A stretch of 64,000 bases of DNA, from the NCBI RefSeq assembly GCF_014645535.1, contig NZ_BMLX01000001.1, positions 55,169 through 119,168 of the forward strand. The letters are read 5' to 3'. A program made the translations under genes and the position numbers. Under the pieces are notes generated by a model. The model was not told where the DNA came from, searched no databases, and saw only the letters and a program-made list of their open reading frames with translations. The stretch is from Silvimonas iriomotensis. Its GTDB lineage: Bacteria > Pseudomonadota > Gammaproteobacteria > Burkholderiales > Chitinibacteraceae. Shown here in pieces: positions 20,446 through 29,324 of this stretch (position 1 is its first letter; the number at the start of each line of letters is the position of its first letter).

Positions 20446-22641
20446 ATGTTCCAGATTTCGGTGGTCAATGGTTCAAAAACCCTGTCCGATCGCGACATAC
20501 AGCGGGCGATCCGGGCGATCAACCGGCAAATTGCAGAAGACTTCGAGCCATTCTGGGCCTTTGGCGGGCGTTTGCGGCTGGATGCCAGCGGGCTGGACGG
20601 ACGTGATGCGCGCGCTTTGGCCCAACTGCGCGGGGACGCCATTTTATACGTGCTTGATTCGGCGCGGGGTGGCGGTTTTCTGGGTTATCACGATCACAGT
20701 GCCACGGGTGTCCCGTTTGGCTATGTGTTTCTGGATTTATGTCGTGAACTGGGGGACGAGTGGACCACCACGCTCTCGCACGAGGCGCTGGAACTGATTG
20801 CCGACCCGCAATGCAATCTGCTGGTGCAGGGGCCGCATCCGGCCAATCCGCAAAGCGTTGTCTACCACTACTTTGAGATGTGCGACGCGGTGCAGACCGT
20901 CACTTACGTGCTGGACGGTGTCACGGTGTCCGATTTTGTCTTGCCGGCCTATTTTGCCAACAGCGATCCATCCGCACGCACCAGTTTTTGCAGTGCGCCG
21001 CTGGCGTCTTTCGGGGTCACGCCGGGTGGGTATATCGGGTTTTTTGATCCGGGCCTGAACGCGCCGGATACCTTCTTTGCCAATAACCAGACCGCCGCCA
21101 GACGCCTGGCAGTCAAACGCAAGCATGGCTTTGGCCGGGTGGCGCAACGCGGCGCCATGGCCGCGCCGGCCAGCACCACGCCAGATCCCATTGAGCACGT
21201 GGTGGTGCTGATGATGGAAAACCGCTCGTTTGACCACATGCTGGGCGATCTGGGCAAGCTGATTCCGGGGCTGGACGGCGTTGCGCCAGCCAGCCCGGGC
21301 CGCAATACCGACAGTGTCTCGGGCAAGGTCTATACGCAGCTGAACAATGCCAGCGATACGGTCGGCACCGATGGCAAGTTTGTGCCCGCCCACGAGTTTG
21401 TCGATGTACAGCAGCAGATCAGCGACCAGATGGGGCATTTTGTCGATAACTACCGCGCCGGGCCGGGCAAGGCGCTGCCACCGGACGAACTGGATACCCA
21501 TCTGCAGCAAGTCATGAGCTACTTCAAGGCGGGCGAATTGCCGGTGCTGCACACGCTGGCGCAGCATTTCATGGTGTGCGACCGCTGGTTTTCATCCTTG
21601 CCCGGGCCCACCTGGCCCAACCGGTTTTTCGTGCATTCGGGCACCTGTCTGGGCGAGTTGCTGATGCCCAGTCTGAGCTCGCCGCTGACCTGGCCGTCAC
21701 TGTTGAAAAACTACAATCAGGACACCCTGTACGATCGTCTGTCTGACGCGCAACCGCCCATTAGCTGGAAGATCTATCACGATGGTTTTCCGCAAACGGC
21801 GCTGCTGGGCAAAGTGCGCGCGCGCGACTGGCAACAAGCCTACGGCACCATGGCGGATTTCACCGCAGCTTGCGCCGGCAAGGCGGCAGATTTTCCGGCC
21901 TATGCGTTTATCGAGCCGCGTTATTTTGATAACGGCAATGGCACGGAAAACGACCAGCATCCGTCGGCCGGCGTGCAACAGGGCGAGCAACTGATTGCCG
22001 CTGTCTACAACGCCATCCGCAACAACGACGAACTGTGGAGCAGCACGCTGCTGATCATTACCTGGGATGAACACGGCGGCTTTTATGATCATGTGGTGCC
22101 GCCCGCCACCGTGGGGCCGGATACCGCGCTGTCGACCTCGCCGCCGTTTGACTTCACCCGGTTGGGGGTGCGGGTGCCGGCGGTGCTGGTCTCGCCCTGG
22201 GTGCCGCCGGGCGTGGATCATACGGTGTACGACCACACCAGCATCTTGCGCTACGCCTGCCGCAAGTGGAATTTGCCGCTGCTGGGCAACCGCATGAATC
22301 CGGCGGTGGCGGACAACAAGGTTTGCGGCAATTTCGCCGGGCTGATGTCGCTACCGCAAGCGCGCACGGACAAACTGCTGCTGACGCCGGCCAAAATCCC
22401 CGCGCCAGCGCCGACCGTGTGGGATGACGCGCGTGAATCCATGCTGAAAACCGCAGAAATGATCTTGCGGCCAGTCACCCATGGCTTGCTGGGCGCGGCC
22501 GCCCCGGGCGCTGTCGCTGAGCCGGCGTTGACGGTGGAGCAACGCGTGGCCCAGGTGGATCAGTGGCTGGCGCAAAAGGGCGCCACGACGCCAGGCCGGG
22601 CACCGGCAGCCAAAGGGCGCAAACCGCCCAAAGCGGGCTAA
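20446..22641 (+). CDS. Phospholipase C-type phosphoesterase with extra N-terminal domain
   Basis: The 731-residue protein has a C-terminal phosphoesterase domain (from about residue 247). Its hallmark is IEHVVVLMMENRSFDHMLGDL, followed by HFMVCDRWFSSLPGPTWPNRFF, EPRYF, LLIITWDEHGGFYDHVVPP, GVRVPAVLVSPW and the HTVYDHTSILRYAC region. This is the family of phosphatidylcholine phospholipases C and acid phosphatases (AcpA). The first 240 residues form a separate domain with GYHDHSATG, SHEALELIADP near residue 112 and YHYFEMCDAVQT, suggesting a metal site. No signal peptide is visible. GGAG lies upstream of the ATG. Its stop overlaps that of the convergent Lrp gene. Confidence 0.85.
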   Translation: MFQISVVNGSKTLSDRDIQRAIRAINRQIAEDFEPFWAFGGRLRLDASGLDGRDARALAQLRGDAILYVLDSARGGGFLGYHDHSATGVPFGYVFLDLCRELGDEWTTTLSHEALELIADPQCNLLVQGPHPANPQSVVYHYFEMCDAVQTVTYVLDGVTVSDFVLPAYFANSDPSARTSFCSAPLASFGVTPGGYIGFFDPGLNAPDTFFANNQTAARRLAVKRKHGFGRVAQRGAMAAPASTTPDPIEHVVVLMMENRSFDHMLGDLGKLIPGLDGVAPASPGRNTDSVSGKVYTQLNNASDTVGTDGKFVPAHEFVDVQQQISDQMGHFVDNYRAGPGKALPPDELDTHLQQVMSYFKAGELPVLHTLAQHFMVCDRWFSSLPGPTWPNRFFVHSGTCLGELLMPSLSSPLTWPSLLKNYNQDTLYDRLSDAQPPISWKIYHDGFPQTALLGKVRARDWQQAYGTMADFTAACAGKAADFPAYAFIEPRYFDNGNGTENDQHPSAGVQQGEQLIAAVYNAIRNNDELWSSTLLIITWDEHGGFYDHVVPPATVGPDTALSTSPPFDFTRLGVRVPAVLVSPWVPPGVDHTVYDHTSILRYACRKWNLPLLGNRMNPAVADNKVCGNFAGLMSLPQARTDKLLLTPAKIPAPAPTVWDDARESMLKTAEMILRPVTHGLLGAAAPGAVAEPALTVEQRVAQVDQWLAQKGATTPGRAPAAKGRKPPKAG

Positions 22642-23102
22642 AGCAACGGCAACCCGCCAAAGGGTTTGACTTCACCCATGGCCAGCATCGAGTCGACCGC
22701 GGCCACGCCCGGCAGCACGCGCAACACGTCGTGCACGAAATGGCCATAGTCATCCATGTCTTTGGCGACAATCTGCAGCAGGTAATCGGCGCTGCCGGCC
22801 ACGCTATGACACGCCACAATGCGCTCCAGCCCCTGGATTTCGTGTTCGAACCGATCATACAAAGTGCGGTCATGTTCGCCAAAATGCACCAGCGCAAACG
22901 CCAGCACACCCAGCGCCAGCGCCTTGCGGGATAACACCGCGTGATAGCTGCTGATATAGCCATCATGCTCCAGCCGCTTGAGCCGCCGCACACACGGCGT
23001 CTCGCTCAGGCCGATGCGCTCGGCTAGCCTGGCCAGCGGAATGCGGCCGTCTTGCTGTATCAACGCAAGAATGTGGCGGTCATATTGATCCAGCGTATCC
23101 AT
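22638..23102 (-). CDS. Lrp/AsnC-family transcriptional regulator
   Basis: The 154-residue protein has the N-terminal winged helix-turn-helix (LDQYDRHILALIQQDGRIPLARLAERIGLSETPCVRRLKRLEHDGYI) and a C-terminal RAM ligand-binding domain (VLAFALVHFGEH..., VAGSADYLLQIVAKDMDDYGHFVHDVLRVLPGVAAVDSMLAMGEVK). Proteins of this type sense amino acids and assemble as octamers or larger. AGGGA precedes the ATG at 23102. The target is unknown; the divergent helicase gene begins about 230 bp away. The stop codon overlaps the convergent phospholipase stop by four bases. Confidence 0.92.
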   Translation of the reverse strand: MDTLDQYDRHILALIQQDGRIPLARLAERIGLSETPCVRRLKRLEHDGYISSYHAVLSRKALALGVLAFALVHFGEHDRTLYDRFEHEIQGLERIVACHSVAGSADYLLQIVAKDMDDYGHFVHDVLRVLPGVAAVDSMLAMGEVKPFGGLPLL

Positions 23103-23333
23103 ATCTTGTTCCCTGACGATGCGGGCCGCGGGCGTGCCCTTCCCGGACCACGATGGACACTCAGCATATGACTGGATGGGCCGCTTTGCCGGGCAGGCAG
23201 GGCACAGGGGCTGACTGGAGGTCAGCCGGGGGCGCAAAGCCGGCCAACTGGCTGGCGGGCGGCCTGATCTGAGACACCCCGCCGGTTTTCAGGTACCGTG
23301 TACCCCGCCAGTCACCCCGGTTTTAATAAAGAA

Positions 23334-25283
23334 ATGAGCGATTCCCTCCGGCTTTCCGATGCCCAGCAACAGATCATGGCCACCGTCACCGATCTGGCCC
23401 GCGCAGATTATCAGCAGCATGTACTGGTTGAAGCCGGCGCCGGCACGGGCAAGACCACCACGCTGGTGGCCGCGCGTGAACAAGTGGTGGCCGAGGGCAA
23501 AGGCGTGCTGGCGCTGACGTTTTCCAACGCCGGCCGCCAGCGCTTTGCCGATGTGCATCTGGCGCAGACGGGCCGCAACCTGCCGCCCAAAAGCGTGCTG
23601 ACGTTTGATGGCCTGGCATTTGAAGTACTGTGCGGGGCAGTGGAAGGGCGCAATTACTCGGGCGATGGTTTTTTCACGCGGGAAGAAATCCGCCAGAACG
23701 CCATCAATGAAAGCGACCAGTTGCTGCAACTGCTGGCAGAGCTGGTTGCAGAACTGAACGACACCTGGGAAGGCGATATCCCGGATCGTGAATCAGATTT
23801 GATCGAATTGCTGGAACTGATTGGCAACGCGCGCATTGCCAACGTCTTTCGCGACCCGCGCATGTATGCCGAGGAAGACGGCCTGGAAGAATACCAGGAA
23901 GCCGAGCGCACCGAATTCCTGGCCAGTCTTGATCTGCCACCCTGGTTCTATCACCTGTTCAGCCGCTTTGAGCGTTTGCGCCGGGAAAGCCGTCATCTGG
24001 TCGGCGTGGAAGGCGCGGCGTACGACCTGGCCGGTGATCCGCGCGCGCTGGTGCGTTATGTCTGGGCCAACCGCATCAGCGTGATCATGGTGGATGAATT
24101 TCACGACACCAAGGCGCTGCATTTTGAACTTCTGAATGTGCTGATCAAAGCCGGGTGTCGCCTGGTGCTGATTGGCGACCGCCATCAAGACTTGTTTGCC
24201 TGGCGCGGTTTGCAGCCGTTTTCCGCTTTTGATAGCGCCGCGAAACTGGCTGGCGTCACCACGCTGGCCTTGCCGCGTTCCTGGCGTTACGGCCACCGCA
24301 TTGCGCAAATGGCCGACCGCATCGTGCAGCGGCTGCAACCGGGCGCGGCGCGCATTACCGGGCCGCGCGCGCAATCGGGCAAGTTGCTGGCCGTGCCTGA
24401 TCTGGTGGCATGGCTGGCGCAAAGCGCGCAGCAAGGGGTGGCGCTGGCCGATCACTGCGCCATCTTGCCGACCCAGGCTGATTGCATGATGTTGCAACTG
24501 CGGTTGTTTGATGCCGGCGTGCCGTATCGGCTGGTCGAACGCGTGCGGCCTTTTTTCCAGGGTTACGAGTTCCGCGTGGTGCGGGCGCTGGCGTTGTTGT
24601 ACTGCCGCCGGTTTGCCGCCGACGCACCCTTTCACGTCAACAGCATTTACGCGGTGGATGTGCTGATGAACGTGCCCGCGCTGGGGCTGGATAAAGAATC
24701 GCGCAGTGATCTGCGGGCAGAGCTGGGGCTGGACGGCGCGCGGCGCATGGACGGCCAGCGTTTGCTGAATGCCGATCCGTTTACCTTTGGCCTGGTGCTG
24801 GACAAACTGGCCGAATTTTTACCCCCCATCCTGACCCGTGCCGCCGCCTGGCCGGATTGGCTGGCGCTGGCCGTGCAGCATTTGCAACTGCACGCCTTCT
24901 TGCACCAGCGGGCGCAACACCCGGCAGCGGGACGGCAATCGGGCTTGTTGCTGGATGAACTGGCGCGCCGTTTCAGCGCAGATATCGCCCCGGCCACGCA
25001 AATCCAACGCTGGGATGAAGCGGTTGAACGCTTTGTGCGGCAGCGGACCAATGCCGGCGGCTTGTCGCTGACCTCGGTATTGCACGCCAAAGGGCATGAA
25101 TACGCGCGCGTGCTGTTGCCGATCGGGCCATCCGGCTGGCGCCGGCATTTGCTGCAGCCTTCTGCCGCCGGCTGGCGTGAACTCTACGTGGCGGTGACCC
25201 GCGCCCGCGAGGGCATCATGCTGGAAACCACGGACGAGGGCGACGCGCTGGCCCAGGAAGTCCACGGCATCTTCGGCGCCTGA
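23334..25283 (+). CDS. UvrD/Rep-type superfamily 1 DNA helicase
   Basis: The 649-residue protein has Walker A VEAGAGTGKTTTLV near residue 33, motif Ia ALTFSNAGRQRFAD, Walker B IMVDEFHDTKALHFELL near residue 250, motif III IGDRHQDLFAWRG, motif IV region LPRSWRYGHRIA, motif V SVLHAKGHEYARVLL and motif VI LYVAVTRAREGIML. It would act as an ATP-dependent 3'-5' helicase in repair or restart. The Walker B has DEFHD instead of the common DEYQD. It is shorter than UvrD itself (about 720) and has no visible extra domain. The ATG at 23334 follows AATAAAG; an earlier in-frame start at 23298 is less likely. Confidence 0.85.
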   Translation: MSDSLRLSDAQQQIMATVTDLARADYQQHVLVEAGAGTGKTTTLVAAREQVVAEGKGVLALTFSNAGRQRFADVHLAQTGRNLPPKSVLTFDGLAFEVLCGAVEGRNYSGDGFFTREEIRQNAINESDQLLQLLAELVAELNDTWEGDIPDRESDLIELLELIGNARIANVFRDPRMYAEEDGLEEYQEAERTEFLASLDLPPWFYHLFSRFERLRRESRHLVGVEGAAYDLAGDPRALVRYVWANRISVIMVDEFHDTKALHFELLNVLIKAGCRLVLIGDRHQDLFAWRGLQPFSAFDSAAKLAGVTTLALPRSWRYGHRIAQMADRIVQRLQPGAARITGPRAQSGKLLAVPDLVAWLAQSAQQGVALADHCAILPTQADCMMLQLRLFDAGVPYRLVERVRPFFQGYEFRVVRALALLYCRRFAADAPFHVNSIYAVDVLMNVPALGLDKESRSDLRAELGLDGARRMDGQRLLNADPFTFGLVLDKLAEFLPPILTRAAAWPDWLALAVQHLQLHAFLHQRAQHPAAGRQSGLLLDELARRFSADIAPATQIQRWDEAVERFVRQRTNAGGLSLTSVLHAKGHEYARVLLPIGPSGWRRHLLQPSAAGWRELYVAVTRAREGIMLETTDEGDALAQEVHGIFGA

Positions 25284-25296
25284 GCCGGCACCGGCC

Positions 25297-25857
25297 TCAA
25301 CTCCGCGGTGTTGCCGGGTTGATCAGTGAAGTCAGCACGTGATCTTCCCATTGCCCGGCAATGCACAGATAACTGCGCGCCAGGCCTTCACGCTCAAAAC
25401 CAAGGCGCTTGAGCAGACGCCCGCTGCGTTCATTGAGCGGCATGTACGCCGCCATGATGCGGTGCAATCCCAGTTCGTTGAACACGTAGTTGTTGGTGGC
25501 CTTGAGCGCTTCCAGCATCAAGCCCTGGCCTTGCCAGGCGGCGCCCAGGCTATACCCCAGATTGCAGGCCAGAAACGGCCCGCGCACGATGTTGGTGTAA
25601 CTGCATTTGCCCACCATCTGGCCGGAAGCCTTGTCGTGCAACACCAGATGCAGCGCGGTGCCGGCACTGAAATGGTCCAGCGCCTGCTGCTGGCGCTTTT
25701 CATAACTTTCCGGCGCGTACCAAGCCAGCTCCCGCACTGGCTCCCAAGGGGCCAGGTGGCGGCGATTGGTGTCATCAAACGCGGCCAGCAGGTGCGCATC
25801 TTGAGCGGGCGGGATATGCAGCAACAGGCGGGGAGTGGTGATCTGGATCGGGCTCAT
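25297..25857 (-). CDS. GNAT-family N-acetyltransferase, RimJ/RimL type
   Basis: The 186-residue frame begins SPIQITTPRLLLHIPPAQDAHLLAAF, the usual opening of RimJ/RimL-type acetyltransferases. It continues with LHLVLHDKASGQMVGKCSYTNI, NLGYSLGAAWQGQGLMLEALKA (the acetyl-CoA pyrophosphate-binding Q/RxxG/A region) and HRIMAAYMPLNERSGRLLKRLGFEREGLAR. It would transfer an acetyl group from acetyl-CoA to a protein N-terminus or small amine; the substrate is not readable. ATG 25857 fits the family start; ATGs at 25872 and 25890 would add 5 or 11 residues, and none has a clear ribosome-binding site. Confidence 0.85.
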   Translation of the reverse strand: MSPIQITTPRLLLHIPPAQDAHLLAAFDDTNRRHLAPWEPVRELAWYAPESYEKRQQQALDHFSAGTALHLVLHDKASGQMVGKCSYTNIVRGPFLACNLGYSLGAAWQGQGLMLEALKATNNYVFNELGLHRIMAAYMPLNERSGRLLKRLGFEREGLARSYLCIAGQWEDHVLTSLINPATPRS

Positions 25858-25908
25858 GCAGGGGGCGGGCATTGTGCGGGCGTGATTCATTTATAGGTGC
25901 TGCAGAAA

Positions 25909-25934
25909 CAAAAACCGGCTTGCGCCGGTTTTTG
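25909..25934. terminator. Bidirectional rho-independent terminator
   Basis: CAAAAACCGGC and GCCGGTTTTTG form a near-perfect hairpin with a four-base loop. It lies just beyond the stop of the leftward M13 peptidase gene and ends its transcript. Confidence 0.85.
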
Positions 25935-25960
25935 TTCTGGTCAAACGGAGGTGATGGCGC

Positions 25961-27973
25961 TTACCAGATGTGAATGCGCTGTTCCGGCGCCTTGTACATC
26001 TTGTCGCCAGGTTTGACGTCAAACGCGCTGAAGAAGGCATCGTTGTTTTCCGTCGCCCCGATCGCGCGGAAGTTACCCGGCGAGTGCGGATCAGACTTCA
26101 GCAATTGCAACTGGAACGCTTCACGCATCTTGCTGCGCCAGACCTGGGCAAACGCCAGGAAAAAGCGCTGGTCGCCGGTCAGGCCGTCAATCACCGGGGC
26201 CGGTTTGTCGCCCAGCGCCAGGTGGTACGCCTTGTAGGCAATCTGCAGGCCGGAGTTATCCGCAATGTTCTCGCCCAGGGTGAGCTTGCCGTTCACATGC
26301 TGGCCAGGCAGCGGTTCGTAGGCGTCATACTGCGCCACCAGCTTGTCGGTCAGCGCAGTAAAGCGCTTGCGATCTTCCGGTGTCCACCACTCGTTCAGGT
26401 TGCCCACGGCGTCAAAATGGCTGCCCTGGTCATCAAAACCATGGCTGATTTCGTGGCCGATCACGGCACCGATGGCACCGTAGTTGGCGGCATCATCGGC
26501 GGCCATGTTGAAAAACGGCGGCTGCAAGATGGCGGCCGGGAACACGATCTCGTTCTGCGCCGGGTTGTAGTAGGCGTTCACGGTCTGCGGTGTCATGCCC
26601 CATTCGGTGCGATCGACCGGATCATTCAGGCGGGCCAGTTCACGGTGGTACTCAAACTGCGCGGCGCGCTGGTAGTTGCCAAAGAGGTCATCGGGCTTGA
26701 TCTCCAGCGCGGTGTAATCACGCCATTTGTCCGGATAACCGATCTTGAGCGCGTAATGCGCCAGTTTGTATTGCGCGGCTTTTTTGGTTTCCGGCGTCAT
26801 CCACGTCAACTGGCCGATGCTCTGGTCGTACGCCTTCATCAGGTTGCCGACCAGCACTTGCATGCGGGTCTTGTACTCTGGCGGGAAGTACTGCGCGACG
26901 TATTCCTTGCCTACCGCTTCGCCCAGGGCCCAGTCGGCTGCAGTCACTGCACGCTGCCAGCGCGGCGGCTCTTTGGGGGTACCAGACAGCGCTACGCTGT
27001 GGAACTGGAAGCTGGCGTCAGAGAAATCCTTGGGCAAAATGCGCGCCACGGCATCAAGCTGATGCGCCTTGAAGTATGCGCGCCACGTGGCCACGGGCTG
27101 GTTTTGCACCAGCTTGCCAAGCTCAGTGGCAAAAGAGGGCTGGGCCAGATCGACTTCGGGCACCTTGCCATAGCCTGCGGCATCCAGGAACACGGTCCAG
27201 TCAAACCCCGGCGACAGTTTTTGCAACTGGGCCACGGTGAGCTTGTTGTAGGTCTTGACCGGATCGCGGTTGTCCACCTTGCTCCACTGTGCTTTGGCCA
27301 GCGCAGTCTCCAGCGTGATCACGGCCTTGGCCTGGTTTTCTGCGTCTTTCTCGCCAATCAGCGTAAACAAACGGGTCAGATAGGTTTGATAGGCGGCACG
27401 CGCAGCCACAAAGCGGGCGTCGTCGATCAGGTAGTAATCGCGATCAGGCAGACCCAGACCGCCCTGGCCGGCGCCAGGGAAATAGCGGGTGGAGTCTTTC
27501 GGGTTGATCTCGACCGAAATATTCATGGGCTGCGGGCCCGGGTTGGGCTGGACTTCGCCCATATAGCGCGCGATATCAGCGGGGGTATTGATCTGGTCAA
27601 TACGGGCCAGCAACTGTTTTACCGGTGCGGTGCCGCGCTTTTCGATCGTCGCTTCGTCCATGTAACTGGTGTAAAAGTCCCCGATCTTGCGTTCATCGCC
27701 CGTGGCGGACTTGTTGGCGGCGGCGGCTTCCAGAATCTTGCGCGAGCGTTCCAGCGAGGTTTCGCGCAGTTCATAGAATGCGCCCCAGTACGGCTTGTCG
27801 TCCGGAATCGGCGTGTTCTTGATCCACGTGCCGTTGGTGTGCAGATAAATGTCATCCTGCACGCGTACGTTCTTGTCGAAATTCTTGAGGTCAATGCCGG
27901 AGACGGGCGCTGCATGGGCATGCAGGCTTAACAACAACGCGCCGGTCAGCGCTGCGAGTTTGAAGTGCTTCAT
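25961..27973 (-). CDS. M13-family zinc metallopeptidase (neprilysin/PepO type)
   Basis: The 670-residue protein has a signal peptide (MKHFKLAALTGALLLSLHAHA), so it acts in the periplasm or outside. The M13 N-terminal domain starts GIDLKNFDKNVRVQDDIYLHTNGTWIKNTPIP. The catalytic domain carries the zinc motif VIGHEISHGFDDQG near residue 506 (two His ligands and the catalytic Glu). The third ligand is the Glu of ENIADNSGLQIAYKAY near residue 567. It also has the M13 pattern NAYYNPAQNEIVFPAAILQPPFF and the C-terminal RIHIW. It cleaves peptides, not folded proteins, in characterised homologues. It is divergent from the questin-oxidase-like gene. Confidence 0.95.
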   Translation of the reverse strand: MKHFKLAALTGALLLSLHAHAAPVSGIDLKNFDKNVRVQDDIYLHTNGTWIKNTPIPDDKPYWGAFYELRETSLERSRKILEAAAANKSATGDERKIGDFYTSYMDEATIEKRGTAPVKQLLARIDQINTPADIARYMGEVQPNPGPQPMNISVEINPKDSTRYFPGAGQGGLGLPDRDYYLIDDARFVAARAAYQTYLTRLFTLIGEKDAENQAKAVITLETALAKAQWSKVDNRDPVKTYNKLTVAQLQKLSPGFDWTVFLDAAGYGKVPEVDLAQPSFATELGKLVQNQPVATWRAYFKAHQLDAVARILPKDFSDASFQFHSVALSGTPKEPPRWQRAVTAADWALGEAVGKEYVAQYFPPEYKTRMQVLVGNLMKAYDQSIGQLTWMTPETKKAAQYKLAHYALKIGYPDKWRDYTALEIKPDDLFGNYQRAAQFEYHRELARLNDPVDRTEWGMTPQTVNAYYNPAQNEIVFPAAILQPPFFNMAADDAANYGAIGAVIGHEISHGFDDQGSHFDAVGNLNEWWTPEDRKRFTALTDKLVAQYDAYEPLPGQHVNGKLTLGENIADNSGLQIAYKAYHLALGDKPAPVIDGLTGDQRFFLAFAQVWRSKMREAFQLQLLKSDPHSPGNFRAIGATENNDAFFSAFDVKPGDKMYKAPEQRIHIW

Positions 27974-28214
27974 CGGGGTCCTTGATCGGGATTGTTTTTC
28001 TGGTCCGCGTTGTGGGCGGCCTGGGCATTATCACCAGACTGCGGTTTTCCAACAATGGGGCCTGGTGAATACAAGACTTGTCAAAATCCAACTGGTTCTC
28101 GTTTCCGACGCAACAATTCGCATGGCGCCTGCATCATTGCGCACGGCATTCCGCTATCATCGCACCTCACCCCTGAACGCCCAGCCACCCAGACTACCCA
28201 CAAGGAGAACCGGC

Positions 28215-29195
28215 ATGCTGAATCAGTTACTGACCCGGTCTGCGCAATACGCGCCGAACTTCGGGGCCGGTCTGGCTAATCATTTGCCCATGGCTTTGAT
28301 TGCACTGGCGCGTCTGGGGGCGGATGACACCCGCCTTGAAGCGTACTTCAACGAGTACATCAAGCAGCTTTCGCCCGTGGCGGCCTCGCCCGGCGTGATT
28401 GATCCCGCGTTCTGGCAGCGCGAACTGGGCCAGTTGGCGTATTACGCGGCCTACCGGGACTACTTTGCGGCGCAACTGGCAGCAGAGGGCGTCGATGCGG
28501 TGGTGCGCCGGCATATCCATGATCTCTTGCCCGGCATTGGCGGGGCGGCGTTTCATGGCGTGATCCGGGCGCAATACGCGCTGGCCAGCGGCAACCTGGA
28601 TGAGATCGCCTGTGGTCTGGCCTACTGGGCCTGTAGCGCACGCAAACTGGCAGACTGGCCGGTGCCCATGCCGGCACCGCAAAGCGCTGATCCGCTCACC
28701 CTGGTGACCCGCCTGTTTACGCCTGCGTTTGCCATTGATCCGGCGGCATTCATGATCTCGGCCAGAATGCGCAGTGCCGTGCAATTGCCCGCGTTTGCCG
28801 AGGTTGTCGGCTGGCTGGACGTTCAGCCCGATACCCTGCAAAAACTGGCGGTCTACGCGGCAGAATGCTACGTGGTGACGGGTGACTTCACGGTGTTGCA
28901 CCTTGTGACCAGCGCGCATGCCTTGCGCGGTCTGGCGCGCTGGATCGACGACATGGACACCGCCGTGCGCTGGTACTGGCAGGCGTACGCGGCGGGGGTG
29001 ATTGCCAGTGGCATTGCAGGGCCGGCCCCGCATGTGACCGTGCCGGCGCAGCCAGACTGGGCGCCGCTTATTGCGGCGGGGATTGCGGCCGCAGATGAGC
29101 ACGTGATCAAGCTGATCGACGCCTGCCATGAGGAATACGCGGCGTACGGCGAAGGCGCGCATGTGCTGGCGGCCCGGCGGATCGCACAACGTTAG
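28215..29195 (+). CDS. Questin oxidase-like protein (DUF4243)
   Basis: The 326-residue protein matches the DUF4243/questin-oxidase-like pattern in its start, YAPNFGAGLANHLPMALIALARLGA, then FHGVIRAQYALASGNLDEIACGLAYWA, and VTGDFTVLHLVTSAHALRGLARWID with the conserved His pair region. Fungal members oxidise the anthraquinone questin; the bacterial role is unknown. The His-rich, all-helical character could bind a metal, which is inference. AAGGAG is placed well before the ATG at 28215. A gap of 129 bp separates it from the mdlA gene. Confidence 0.75.
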   Translation: MLNQLLTRSAQYAPNFGAGLANHLPMALIALARLGADDTRLEAYFNEYIKQLSPVAASPGVIDPAFWQRELGQLAYYAAYRDYFAAQLAAEGVDAVVRRHIHDLLPGIGGAAFHGVIRAQYALASGNLDEIACGLAYWACSARKLADWPVPMPAPQSADPLTLVTRLFTPAFAIDPAAFMISARMRSAVQLPAFAEVVGWLDVQPDTLQKLAVYAAECYVVTGDFTVLHLVTSAHALRGLARWIDDMDTAVRWYWQAYAAGVIASGIAGPAPHVTVPAQPDWAPLIAAGIAAADEHVIKLIDACHEEYAAYGEGAHVLAARRIAQR

Positions 29196-29324
29196 CGGCG
29201 GCGCCGGCCGCTCAACTACCACAACCCGCAAAACAAGTATTGATCGCTGACGCACCCACAGACCTCGCCATGGCACATGGCGCGGTGGTGCGTCTTTGCA
29301 AAAAGAATCGCAAAAGGTTTACCC

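Noticed and set aside
25970-27931. 653-codon plus-strand frame opposite the M13 peptidase
   Set aside because: The opposite strand encodes a complete M13 peptidase with its zinc motif; long antisense frames are common in GC-rich coding DNA.
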